Shown here: positions 9,487 through 18,294 of the stretch, in pieces | Layout of the letters: every line of letters begins with the position of its first letter | Position numbering within the stretch: position 1 is the first letter of the stretch | From: Mesorhizobium sp. LSHC420B00 | GTDB taxonomy: Bacteria; Pseudomonadota; Alphaproteobacteria; Rhizobiales; Rhizobiaceae | Length of the DNA stretch: 47,034 bases | NCBI RefSeq assembly: GCF_000503055.1 | Contig: NZ_AYVY01000006.1 | Location: 8,749-55,782 of the forward strand | Reading direction: 5' to 3' | The notes under the pieces: model-generated | Told to the model about the DNA's origin: nothing | Seen by the model: only the letters and a program-made list of their open reading frames with translations | Databases searched by the model: none | Translations under genes and position numbers: made by a program

Positions 9487-12225
9487 ATGTCTTCGGCATA
9501 TTTGGGATCAGAAGTCGCGGATCAGGATCTAGCGGTGGATTGTCAGACAACGACCTCCAATAAATGGTCAAGTGTTCCACAATACGCACTGGATCAGGGT
9601 GGTCCGGTACTGCGCCCATTTCAAGGATTGGGCACCGATTTTACCAACGTTGCCGTATTCGATCACCTGAGAAATATGGTCCGCCAGTACCCCGACAAGC
9701 TTGCAATCAGCGACGGCGCCAATCGTCTGACTTATTCCCAGCTTCTCCGGTCAGTTGAGACGCTGTCCTACCAGATCGCTGCCGCCGTCCCAGACGGACA
9801 GGCGATAGGGATTCTTCAGGCCAACTCGGCCTGGTATCCCATCGCCATGCTGGCAAGCATGACGGCTGGGCGACTTTCGGTGCCACTCAACGCGCGAGAT
9901 CCCAGCTCGCGGATCCTGGAAATCGTGGCGGGGGCGCGGCTCTCGGCCATCCTGGGCGAGGGCAATGTCCGACCCGCCGGTTTGCCTCACCAAGTCAGTT
10001 GGATCGATGTGCCCACCAGTGCGGCCTCGCAATCGGTACAAGTGCCTCAGCCTTACCCCGTCTCGGTCGATGCGCCCGCCATCGTGCTTTATACGTCAGG
10101 GAGCACAGGCCGCCCCAAAGGCATCGTTAACAGCCAGCGCAGCTTGCTGTGCCGGGTCCAGCAATATGTCGATGCATGCCACATCAACTCGGATGATGTT
10201 TTCCTGCCATTGACCGGACCCGCCACAATCGCCGGGTACCGGGAGATTCTTGCAGCCCTTCTCACCGGGGCCACTTTGCATCTGGTCGAAGTCGAAGCGG
10301 TCGGCTTGCGCGCCGTTCAGCGCCTAGTGCGATCCGAAGGCGTGACAATCACCTATCTGGTGCCGGCGCTGCTTCGCGCGCTCATGGCCGACGGACCTGC
10401 TGAAGCGTTCCATTCGCTTAGAGTCGCCCGGATCGGTGGCGAGAAGGTGCCCTGGACCGACATCGCACTGCTGCGCAAGGCCGTCTCCGATACGTGCCTC
10501 ATCCAGATCGGTTACTCGTCAACCGAGACCACCGGCTCACAATGGTTCTTGCCGCGAGACTGGCCGGAGCATGGAGATTCGGTTCCAGTTGGTTGGCTGC
10601 TGCCTGGAATCACCTTCGCAATTGTCGACGAAGCGGGCCGCTGCGTTCAATCGGGCCGCAGCGGAGAGCTTCTGATCAGGAGCCCGTATGTCTTGCTTGG
10701 CCATTGGGAGGACGGGGCGGTTATGCCGGCGACATCAGATCCGGACGATCCAGGCCTTCGGATTTTCGCGACAGGTGACTTCGTCCGACTTGATAATCAA
10801 GGCTTACTGCACATCGTCGGTCGCAAGGGACGGCAGGTAAAGATCAACGGTCGACGCGTCGAGCCAGCCGAACTCGAACGGGTGCTGCGTTGCGCGCCTG
10901 CTGTTGCGGATGCCGTGGCAATCGTGACTGCGGCCAATGAGCTTGTCGCCTTTGCCGTTCCTCGGCGCTCGGCCGAAGCGAGCTTTTCGGACGAGCTTCG
11001 CCAGCTTGTGAGGACCAATCTGCCACCGCCGCTGCGTCCCTTGCGGTTACACACGATCGCCGAGATCCCGCGTCTGCCAAGCGGCAAGGTGGACATCTCG
11101 ACACTTGCAGAGATGGATCTTTCAGCCAGAGGGACGGCAGCGACGGCGCGTCCGCTCGAGCCGCGAGGCAAGCTGACGGCGCAGCAGATCGTCCAGCGGG
11201 CGTGGACCAGCATCCTCAATACGCGCGTAGCGGCGGGACGCTGGGATGACGCCGGAGGAGACTCGCTGAAGCTGCTGCACTGCGTCATGGAAATCGAAAG
11301 CGCCATCGGGCAGGAACTCGGCCTTGAGGCGTTCACCGTTGGAATGAGCCTGGACGAGATGGTCAAGGCGGTCGCGTCTGCACAGGCAGGCGACCAAAGC
11401 GCGCGCGCCCAGAAGCATGATCCTCCAATTCTTTTTCTGTTCCCGGGATCCGTCGGCTACGGCCCGAGCCTTGCTGCCTTTGCAGCAGCGATGGGCAAGA
11501 TCACCCGCGTTGCCCCGATCAGGTACCCAGCCCTGACCATGATCCTGCGCGGGCAAAACAGCCTCTCCGACATGGCCGATGCCGCCGTCGAGCAGATCCG
11601 CCGCGCTCAACCCGCGGGTCATATACGACTTCTCGGTCATTCGCTCGGCGGTGCTGTCGCTTTCGAAGTTGCGGCGCGGCTGCTGGCCGCGGGGCGGACC
11701 GTAAGGTTCCTTGGCATTCTCGACACCAGTCTCGTCGGCGAGCGAAGCGCTCGCTGGGAGACGTTTACGCGCACATTCAATCGAATCCGAACCAACCGCG
11801 TATCCGCTTATCGGATGGCTTGCCGGGCCCTCGCGAAAGTCGCCGTGGCAATGCGGCGCGAGGCGCAACTGGTCCGGTTTCTCGATCGTTTCGCTCAGGG
11901 ACAGTTCAACGCGACGAGTTTTAGAACCAAACTGGAACTGCAAGAGGTTTTGCGCGCGCGAGCCTTCTTCCAGTGGGTGGCCGAGCCAAAGCCGGCGCTG
12001 CCGATCACAGGCACCCTGTTCCGCTGTGCTCGACCCGGAATGCCTCTGGCCATCGGCTGGGATCGCGCTTTCGGACATCTGGACGTGATTCCGATCGTCG
12101 GCAGCCACATCGATCTGGTCGTAGAACCTCACCTCGCCACCAACCGCCCGCTTATCGAAAAAGCGGTGGCGCAAACCTATTCGCCAACCGAGTCTCGCAA
12201 ACTGGAGTACAAGCTATCGACCTGA
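9487..12225 (+). CDS. Stand-alone NRPS-like protein: adenylation, carrier and thioesterase domains
   Basis: A 912-residue cytoplasmic enzyme with domains A-T-TE and no condensation domain. Adenylation motifs: YTSGSTGRPKG at 202-212, GYSSTETT near 342-349, ATGD at 428-431, GRKGRQVKINGRRVEP at 445-460 and PSGK with Lys534. The carrier domain has GGDSLK with the phosphopantetheine Ser593. The thioesterase has GHSLGG with Ser719. In the A4 region the residue aligned by eye with the Asp235 that holds the alpha-amino group is not Asp, so the substrate may not be an ordinary alpha-amino acid. It is the first gene of an apparent operon with amide-forming and acyl-ligase genes. The ribosome-binding site is weak (GTGGG). 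The product is unknown. Confidence 0.87.
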   Translation: MSSAYLGSEVADQDLAVDCQTTTSNKWSSVPQYALDQGGPVLRPFQGLGTDFTNVAVFDHLRNMVRQYPDKLAISDGANRLTYSQLLRSVETLSYQIAAAVPDGQAIGILQANSAWYPIAMLASMTAGRLSVPLNARDPSSRILEIVAGARLSAILGEGNVRPAGLPHQVSWIDVPTSAASQSVQVPQPYPVSVDAPAIVLYTSGSTGRPKGIVNSQRSLLCRVQQYVDACHINSDDVFLPLTGPATIAGYREILAALLTGATLHLVEVEAVGLRAVQRLVRSEGVTITYLVPALLRALMADGPAEAFHSLRVARIGGEKVPWTDIALLRKAVSDTCLIQIGYSSTETTGSQWFLPRDWPEHGDSVPVGWLLPGITFAIVDEAGRCVQSGRSGELLIRSPYVLLGHWEDGAVMPATSDPDDPGLRIFATGDFVRLDNQGLLHIVGRKGRQVKINGRRVEPAELERVLRCAPAVADAVAIVTAANELVAFAVPRRSAEASFSDELRQLVRTNLPPPLRPLRLHTIAEIPRLPSGKVDISTLAEMDLSARGTAATARPLEPRGKLTAQQIVQRAWTSILNTRVAAGRWDDAGGDSLKLLHCVMEIESAIGQELGLEAFTVGMSLDEMVKAVASAQAGDQSARAQKHDPPILFLFPGSVGYGPSLAAFAAAMGKITRVAPIRYPALTMILRGQNSLSDMADAAVEQIRRAQPAGHIRLLGHSLGGAVAFEVAARLLAAGRTVRFLGILDTSLVGERSARWETFTRTFNRIRTNRVSAYRMACRALAKVAVAMRREAQLVRFLDRFAQGQFNATSFRTKLELQEVLRARAFFQWVAEPKPALPITGTLFRCARPGMPLAIGWDRAFGHLDVIPIVGSHIDLVVEPHLATNRPLIEKAVAQTYSPTESRKLEYKLST

Positions 12226-12251
12226 TCTCAACATTCAGCAAGGACGCGCTT

Positions 12252-13205
12252 GTGCTCGACGCTGCTGCGGAGGTCGATCGCATCGTCCAGATCCTGCGCC
12301 AGCAGGTCCTTGGCACGCTGCGACGTCGAGGCGCGGTTGTCGGCCTCTCAGGCGGCATCGACAGCTCCGTCGTCGCGGCGTTGTGTGTTCGCGCCTTTGG
12401 GAAAGACAAGGTCCTCGGAATATTCATGCCGGAGCGCCACTCCTCCGGTGACTCGCTAAGGCTTGGCCGCACTGTCGCCGCACAGCTTGGCATCGATGCG
12501 ATCCTGGAGGACATAACACCGGCCCTCGAAGCGATCGGCGCCTATTGTCGGCAGACCGAGGCAATCCAGACTGTCGTTCCCGACTATGGGGACGGCTGGA
12601 AATGCAAGCTGGTGCTGGCCTCAGTTCTCGAGAGCAATGGTCTCAACATCACGCGCCTCACGGTTCAGGACCCTGAGGGCAGGACCGACACGGTGCGTCT
12701 GCCGTCGGCAGCCTATCTGCAGATCGTCGCCGCAACCAATTACAAGCAGCGCCTGCGCAAGATGACCGAGTACTATCATGCCGACCGCCTCAACTACGCG
12801 GTAGCGGGCACGCCGAACCGCCTGGAATACGACCAGGGCTTCTTCGTCAAGCAGGGCGACGGAATCGCCGACCTGATGCCAATCGTTCACCTCTACAAGA
12901 CCCAGGTCTACCAGTTGGCCGAATATCTTGGGGTGGAGGAAGAGGTCCGGCGCAGACCGCCCACCACGGACACCTTCTCGATGGCGCAGAGCCAGGAGGA
13001 GTTCTACTTCGCACTGCCTTATTATCTGATGGATTTGTGCCTCTACGGGTTAAACCACGGGATCGCTAGCGAAGACGTCGCCGAGGCCACCGGTCTCACC
13101 GTGGTGCAGGTTCAGAAAGTTTTCAAGGATATCGACAGCAAACGGCGCGCCGCACGCTATCTTCACGCGCGGCCGTTGGTGTCCTCTTCAATGGGCGAGG
13201 GCTAG
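12252..13205 (+). CDS. NAD synthase family protein (ATP-pyrophosphatase amide synthetase)
   Basis: About 317 residues, N-type ATP pyrophosphatase with GLSGGIDSSVV (SGGIDSS at 33-39), the loop that binds pyrophosphate, followed by the NadE-like region KMTEYYHADRLNYAVAGTPNRLEYDQGFF. Family members amidate the carboxylate of deamido-NAD after adenylating it, using ammonia; this protein has no glutaminase domain. The GTG at 12252 is chosen because AAGGA lies seven bases upstream, but family members usually have about ten more residues (here ISTFSKDAL), so a rare start overlapping the previous stop is possible. Being placed inside this operon, it could be a second NAD synthase or an enzyme amidating the pathway intermediate. 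Confidence 0.82.
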   Translation: MLDAAAEVDRIVQILRQQVLGTLRRRGAVVGLSGGIDSSVVAALCVRAFGKDKVLGIFMPERHSSGDSLRLGRTVAAQLGIDAILEDITPALEAIGAYCRQTEAIQTVVPDYGDGWKCKLVLASVLESNGLNITRLTVQDPEGRTDTVRLPSAAYLQIVAATNYKQRLRKMTEYYHADRLNYAVAGTPNRLEYDQGFFVKQGDGIADLMPIVHLYKTQVYQLAEYLGVEEEVRRRPPTTDTFSMAQSQEEFYFALPYYLMDLCLYGLNHGIASEDVAEATGLTVVQVQKVFKDIDSKRRAARYLHARPLVSSSMGEG

Positions 13206-13208
13206 GCG

Positions 13209-15230
13209 ATGTGCGGCATCGCCGGAATTGTGTCGCTGAGCGCCGCCGCGGCGCCCCCTTCCCGTGATGCGCTGATGCGCATGGTAGGCACACTGGCGCA
13301 TCGCGGCCCGGACGAGCGCGGTCTTTACCGGGACAAACGTGCGGGATTGGCGCATGCCCGTCTGTCCGTCATCGATCTCGCCAGTGGCCAGCAGCCACTC
13401 GCTGGCGCGGGCGACACAATGTGGATCGTCTTTAACGGCGAGATCTTCAATTACATCGAGCTGCGACAAGACCTGGTCGCGCTCGGTTATCGCTTCCGCA
13501 CACGCAGCGACACGGAGGTCATCGTCCATGCCTATCATGCCTGGGGCGAGGCCGCCTTCGAGCGGATGAATGGGCAATGGGCAGTCGCCATTTGGGACTC
13601 CGTGGCGGGTCGACTCGTCTTGTCGCGGGATCGGTTCGGCATCTGTCCGCTGCATTTTTGCGAGCACGGCGGACGGCTTTACTTCGCCAGCGAGGTGAAG
13701 GCCATTTTCGCGGCCGATGCGGATATACCCCGCGCCTTCGATCCAGCCGGCATCGATCAGACTTTCACGCTCTGGACCGTCGTGCCGCCACAAGGCGTGT
13801 TTGGAGGAGTAAGCGAACTCACTCCAGGGCACATTCGCATTTATGACAGTGGCATCGTTCGCGAGCGGGCTTTTTGGAAGCCAAGCTATCCAGAGGTTGA
13901 CGGACCCGGCGATGACGAATTCGCCGGTTCACTTGATGACGCGGTGGAGGAAGTGCGCGGCGCCCTGGAAGCCGCTACGGCGCTCAGGATAGTACGCGCC
14001 GACGTGCCGGTCGGCTGCTATTTGTCCGGCGGGCTCGACAGCTCGCTGGTCGCCGCGCTTGGAAGACGCTTCGCCGGCGGGCGCTTCCAGACTTTCTCCC
14101 TGCGTTTTGCCGACGCCGAGTATGACGAGACTCATTTCCAGCGCCTGGTTGCCGGCGTGGCGGGAAGCGAGCACCATGAGGTGGTTGTTTCGCGCAGCGA
14201 TATCGCTGGCATCTTCCCTGAGGTGATCTACCACACCGAGCGGCCAATCCTCAGGACCGCGCCGGCGCCGCTGTTCCTGCTATCGAGACTGGTGCGTCAG
14301 CATGGCATCAAGGTCGTGCTGACCGGCGAAGGGGCCGACGAAATGTTCGCCGGCTACGATCTGTTCCGCGAGGGCAAGGTCCGCCGTTTCTGGGGACGCC
14401 AGCCCGCCTCGACGCGACGCTCCCGGCTGCTGGAGCGCCTCTATCCCTATCTCAGCCGCTCGCCGGTGCAACAGCAGGCGATGGCACGCCAGTTCTTCGG
14501 GCGCGACATCCACGCCCATGACGCGCCTGGTTTTGCGCATGGCACGCGCTGGCGTACCACGAGCGCTATCAAGCGGCTGTTTTCGGCAGACATGCGGGCC
14601 CAAACGGAGCGCCGCAACGCCGTGTCCGAGCTGCTTGCCCGCCTGCCGGCGGAGTTTTCGCGATGGGGCTCCCTTGCGCAGGACCAGCATATCGAGATCC
14701 AGACGCTGATGTCGGGATACCTGCTTTCATCGCAAGGGGACAGGATGCTCTTGGCCCATTCCGTCGAGGGGCGCTTCCCATTCCTCGATCATGAACTCGT
14801 GAGGCTCGCGAATTCGCTTCCGGCCGCCTATAAGCTGCGCGTGCTCGATGAAAAGCATGTTCTGAAGCGTGTGGCGCAACCGATTGTGCCGTCGGAAATC
14901 GTCACTCGCAAGAAGCAGCCCTACCGGGCCCCCAACGCGCTTTGCTTCGTCGCCGATGGCGCTCCGGCCTATATTCGCGAAGCACTTTCGGAGGCGGCGC
15001 TGCGCGAGGCAAACGTCTTCGATCCTAAGTCGGTTGCCCGTCTCCTGAGCAAGTGCCAGGCCAGCGCCGGCGGCGCCGACCTGTCCAACTCCGACAATAT
15101 GGCGCTGGTCGGGGTGCTGTCGACGCAGCTTCTTCATGAGCAATTTATCGCGAGCCGACCAAGTGGAGCTCGCACGCTCAAGCTCAGCGTCGATATCGAC
15201 CGCGAGCATCGCGCAGAGGTGCTCGCATGA
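13209..15230 (+). CDS. asnB: Glutamine-hydrolysing asparagine synthetase family amidotransferase
   Basis: A 673-residue class II amidotransferase. Cys2 (MCGIAG) is the N-terminal nucleophile that frees ammonia from glutamine, with HRGPDE at 31-36 and FNGEIFNY at 75-82. The synthetase domain has GCYLSGGLDSS with the ATP loop SGGLDSS at 273-279. The reaction is ATP-dependent conversion of a carboxylate to an amide. Length exceeds housekeeping AsnB and fits the class found in polysaccharide and natural-product clusters. It starts four bases after the NAD synthase-like stop and its own stop overlaps the next start (ATGATG), so it is translated as part of the operon. Its true substrate may be other than aspartate. 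Confidence 0.9.
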   Translation: MCGIAGIVSLSAAAAPPSRDALMRMVGTLAHRGPDERGLYRDKRAGLAHARLSVIDLASGQQPLAGAGDTMWIVFNGEIFNYIELRQDLVALGYRFRTRSDTEVIVHAYHAWGEAAFERMNGQWAVAIWDSVAGRLVLSRDRFGICPLHFCEHGGRLYFASEVKAIFAADADIPRAFDPAGIDQTFTLWTVVPPQGVFGGVSELTPGHIRIYDSGIVRERAFWKPSYPEVDGPGDDEFAGSLDDAVEEVRGALEAATALRIVRADVPVGCYLSGGLDSSLVAALGRRFAGGRFQTFSLRFADAEYDETHFQRLVAGVAGSEHHEVVVSRSDIAGIFPEVIYHTERPILRTAPAPLFLLSRLVRQHGIKVVLTGEGADEMFAGYDLFREGKVRRFWGRQPASTRRSRLLERLYPYLSRSPVQQQAMARQFFGRDIHAHDAPGFAHGTRWRTTSAIKRLFSADMRAQTERRNAVSELLARLPAEFSRWGSLAQDQHIEIQTLMSGYLLSSQGDRMLLAHSVEGRFPFLDHELVRLANSLPAAYKLRVLDEKHVLKRVAQPIVPSEIVTRKKQPYRAPNALCFVADGAPAYIREALSEAALREANVFDPKSVARLLSKCQASAGGADLSNSDNMALVGVLSTQLLHEQFIASRPSGARTLKLSVDIDREHRAEVLA

Positions 15231-16783
15231 TGCATGGCGCCGTACCGCTCCTGCACGACTATCTCATCCACTCTGCCAGCCGGCTCGGCGGGAAGGTGGC
15301 CCTGGTGTGCGGTAATCAACGTGTCACCTACGGCGATCTCGATATGCGCTCGAACGCCATAGCGCATCATTTGAGCCAGGCCGGAATCGCGCGCGGCGAT
15401 CGGGTGGTGATCTTCGCCGACAACACTGTCGAGGCCGTCGTCGCTTTCTGGGCCGTGCTCAAGGCCAACGCCGTGGTGTGCATCGTCAATCCACTCACCA
15501 AAAGCGACAAGCTTGGTTATCTGCTCAACGATTGCCGCCCGACGGCACTGATCACCGACAACCACCTGCATTCGATTTTCAGGGAGCCGGCGCGGAATTG
15601 CCCATCGTTGCGCTGCATGATCGTCTCCGGGCCGATCGAACGCGACGACCTGCAAGAACTGCCGCATGCTGTGCGCTGGGAAACTGCGGTCGCGGCAGCC
15701 CGCAGCACGCCGCCCGCGCGCCGCTGCATCGATATCGATCTTGCTGCAATCATTTATACGTCCGGCTCGACGGGCGAGCCCAAGGGCGTGATGCTGACGC
15801 ACCGAAACATGGTTGCCGCGTGCGCCTCGATTTCCTCATACCTGGCGCTTGCTGAAGACGAGGTGATCCTCAACGTCCTGCCGCTCGCCTTCGACTACGG
15901 CCTGTACCAGATGATCATGGCATTCGGCGCGGGCGCCCGGCTGGTGCTTGAACGCTCGTTCGCCTTCCCCGCGCAGATCCTTGGGCTGATCAAGCAAGAA
16001 AGGGTGACGGGCTTTCCCGGCGTACCGACCATCTTCGCCGCACTCGGGGAGCTCAAGTCTCTCAGGGATCAGGATTTTTCGAGTATTCGCTATGTCACGA
16101 ACACTGCGGCCGCTCTGCCGCTCAAGCACATTCTCCTGCTTCAGGAGCTATTTTCTCGTGCCCGTATCTATTCGATGTACGGCCTTACCGAATGCAAGCG
16201 CTGTACCTACCTGCCGCCGGAGGATCTCGAGCGAAAGCCGTTGAGCGTCGGGATCGCCATCCCCAATACGGAAATGTGGATTGTCGACGAGCATGACAGG
16301 CGGGTCGGCCACGGTGTCGTTGGCCAGCTCGTCATCCGCGGAGCGACGGTGATGAAGGGTTACTGGGGCAAGCCGGAGGCGACGGCCAGGAAGCTCAAGC
16401 CCGGACCGCTGCCGGGCGAGCAGGTCCTGTACACCGGCGATTACTGCCGGATGGACGCCGAGGGCTACCTCTACTTTGTCGGTCGCGGCGACGAGATCAT
16501 AAAATCGCGGGGCGAGAAGATAGCGCCGAAGGAGGTGGAAAACGTGTTGATGGAGATTGCGGGCGTACGGGAAGCCGCGGTCATCGGCGTTCCGGACGAG
16601 TTGCTTGGACAAGCAGTGAAGGCATTTGTCGTGATGGAGCAAGGAAGCATGATCGGTGAAAAGCAGTTGCAGAAAGAGTGCCAGAGACGACTGGAAAACT
16701 TCATGGTTCCAAAGTCGATCGTCATCGTACCCAGTCTGCCGATGACCGACACGGGCAAACTCAAAAAAACCGCCCTGTCATGA
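15227..16783 (+). CDS. AMP-forming acyl-CoA/acyl-ACP ligase
   Basis: A 518-residue member of the ANL superfamily. Core motif YTSGSTGEPKG is at 177-187, YGLTEC near 320, YTGDYCRMD and GRGDEIIKSRGEKIAP follow, and DTGK with the C-terminal catalytic Lys lies near the end. It should activate a carboxylic acid as an acyl adenylate and pass it to CoA or, given the adjacent carrier protein gene, to that ACP. The start overlaps the asparagine synthetase stop. The trio asparagine synthetase, acyl ligase and ACP resembles sets that accompany exosortase/EPS loci, a comparison made from family knowledge. Acid substrate is not readable from the sequence. Confidence 0.87.
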   Translation: MMHGAVPLLHDYLIHSASRLGGKVALVCGNQRVTYGDLDMRSNAIAHHLSQAGIARGDRVVIFADNTVEAVVAFWAVLKANAVVCIVNPLTKSDKLGYLLNDCRPTALITDNHLHSIFREPARNCPSLRCMIVSGPIERDDLQELPHAVRWETAVAAARSTPPARRCIDIDLAAIIYTSGSTGEPKGVMLTHRNMVAACASISSYLALAEDEVILNVLPLAFDYGLYQMIMAFGAGARLVLERSFAFPAQILGLIKQERVTGFPGVPTIFAALGELKSLRDQDFSSIRYVTNTAAALPLKHILLLQELFSRARIYSMYGLTECKRCTYLPPEDLERKPLSVGIAIPNTEMWIVDEHDRRVGHGVVGQLVIRGATVMKGYWGKPEATARKLKPGPLPGEQVLYTGDYCRMDAEGYLYFVGRGDEIIKSRGEKIAPKEVENVLMEIAGVREAAVIGVPDELLGQAVKAFVVMEQGSMIGEKQLQKECQRRLENFMVPKSIVIVPSLPMTDTGKLKKTALS

Positions 16784-16839
16784 GTCGGTATCAGGGCGAA
16801 GTTGATCAGCATTCATTTTTTGTACCGGAGGCAAAATCA

Positions 16840-17106
16840 ATGTTGTCTACCAAGGATAGAACCGATACCTGCAGCGATCAAATTCGCGCTTTCCTGGCGT
16901 CGAATTTCTATATAGCCGATCCAGAGAGCCTGGAGAGCGACACCTCGCTTCTCGACCAAGGCATCGTGGACTCGACGGGGGTGCTCGAGGTTATCGGCTT
17001 CATCGAGGAGACCTTCGGCATCACGGTCGAAGACAGCGAGCTGCTGCCCGAGAATCTCGATTCCATCGAGGGAATTGCGCAATATGTCATGCGCAAGAGA
17101 AACTGA
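16840..17106 (+). CDS. Acyl carrier protein
   Basis: An 88-residue acidic carrier protein. The phosphopantetheine attachment Ser45 sits in GIVDSTG, the usual DSx motif preceded by a hydrophobic helix, and the third helix contains DSIEGIAQYV. The open frame starts earlier (16678), but the ATG at 16840 has an excellent GGAGG at seven bases and gives a normal ACP length. It lies 56 bp after the acyl ligase and is the last gene of the plus-strand operon. It probably carries the acyl group loaded by the ligase for transfer to an unknown acceptor. It is not the fatty-acid synthesis AcpP, which has DSLD. Confidence 0.88.
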   Translation: MLSTKDRTDTCSDQIRAFLASNFYIADPESLESDTSLLDQGIVDSTGVLEVIGFIEETFGITVEDSELLPENLDSIEGIAQYVMRKRN

Positions 17107-17157
17107 TTTGCCGACATCTCGCGCAACTCTGTTTCAAGTCCCCGACCGTTTCCGGTT

Positions 17158-17182
17158 GCGACAGCGCGTCTAGGCCTGTCGC
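17158..17182. terminator. Possible bidirectional hairpin between convergent genes
   Basis: GCGACAG at 17158-17164 pairs with CTGTCGC at 17176-17182 across an 11-base loop, between the convergent ACP and methyltransferase genes. There is no U-run, so it is at best a weak terminator. Confidence 0.35.
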
Positions 17183-17193
17183 GACGGCGGTGC

Positions 17194-17886
17194 TTACGCC
17201 TGCGCCTTCGTATGCCCCACAACCACCCTGCCCTCGCCGGCCTGGTTGGTGACTGCCCGGATACTCTCATAAGCCTTGGAACGCTCGAGCAAACTCATGA
17301 CCTGCCGGTCCTGGCCAAGCCCAACCTCGAAAAGCAGGATGCCTCCGCGCCGCAAATAACGCGGCGCGTCCTTGAGCACTCGCATATGGATGCTCAGACC
17401 GTAGGGTCCGGCTGCGAACGCTTCACGCGGCTCGAGCTCGACCAAATGCGAACGATCGCCCTCGAGCCGTTTTTCCGAAATATAGGGCGGGTTGCAAACG
17501 ATCACGTCGATCGTGCCGTCAAGCTCCAAGCCGGAGAAGGCGCCGAACAAGTCGCCCTGAAGCACCGTTACCCGCTCCTCCATATCAAGATGGGTGACGT
17601 TGCGGCGCGCGACCTCCACGCATCCGTCGGTAAGATCGCTTGCCCACACGCGCGCGGTGGGAGCGTGGTGCGCGATGGCGCACGCCAGATTGCCCGCCCC
17701 ACAGCACATGTCGACAACGCGAGGCACCGGCAAGTTCAGTTGGCTCAGAACATCGAGAGCGGCGTTGCCGAGCAGTTCCGTTTCCGGCCGAGGAACAAGC
17801 GCACCGGGCGAGACCAGCAGCTGCAATCCCATGAAGGTGCTGCGGCCCCTGCCGTAGGCGTCGGCAACATTGATCTCTTCGCTCAC
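17194..17886 (-). CDS. PrmC/HemK-like class I methyltransferase
   Basis: A 230-residue SAM-dependent methyltransferase. VPRPETE at 31-37, the SAM loop VVDMCCGAGNLACAI at 57-71, the acidic SD at 83-84 and the catalytic CNPPYI at 131-136 are those of N5-glutamine methyltransferases. PrmC proper has about 280-290 residues with an N-terminal helical bundle that binds release factors; that domain is missing here, so this is probably not the release-factor enzyme but a paralogue acting on a glutamine or amide in another molecule. It faces the NRPS-like operon tail to tail. A role in modifying the amide made there is only a guess. Methyltransferase identity is secure; substrate unknown. Confidence 0.83.
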   Translation of the reverse strand: MSEEINVADAYGRGRSTFMGLQLLVSPGALVPRPETELLGNAALDVLSQLNLPVPRVVDMCCGAGNLACAIAHHAPTARVWASDLTDGCVEVARRNVTHLDMEERVTVLQGDLFGAFSGLELDGTIDVIVCNPPYISEKRLEGDRSHLVELEPREAFAAGPYGLSIHMRVLKDAPRYLRRGGILLFEVGLGQDRQVMSLLERSKAYESIRAVTNQAGEGRVVVGHTKAQA

Positions 17887-18294
17887 GACACTCGCCTCCC
17901 CGTTTTAGCCGGCGTTGGTGGCCGACAATTGCGTTCCGATGAAGTGTATCTCAAAACCGTTTAACTCTCGATCGACAAAATCAAAACCCATCCGTCCCCA
18001 GACGCTTCGACGCCTTGATGCTACAAAGATGACCATAAGCTTCTGCGCTGTGTCATGATTAGGAATATCTCCTTACCAGACCCGGTTATCCCCAGCCTGG
18101 CGAGCCAGTTGCCGAATTCTCAGCCTGGCGTCACGATTTTGCTACATTTTAATCAAAGAAGGCACATATGTAAGCAATTCGTAATGTTCCAGCAGCGAAG
18201 GGCGGAGCTGCTGCTTCCCGGAAGGTTAAAGTTTGTCCCTCATCGAAAGAACCGACGAGATTGCGCGGCAATTTCGCGTCAAAGAGCGCATATC
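17887..18294. promoter_or_regulatory. Divergent intergenic region upstream of prsD
   Basis: This 408-bp region separates the methyltransferase start (17886, minus) from the prsD start (18295, plus). It must hold both promoters. The stretch around 18130-18190 is clearly AT-rich (ACATTTTAATCAAAG and ACATATGTAAG) compared with its surroundings and is the most likely promoter zone for prsD, but I could not fix -35 and -10 elements. An open frame runs through it in frame with prsD from 18055; it has no homologous character and the PrsD fold begins after 18295. Confidence 0.4.
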
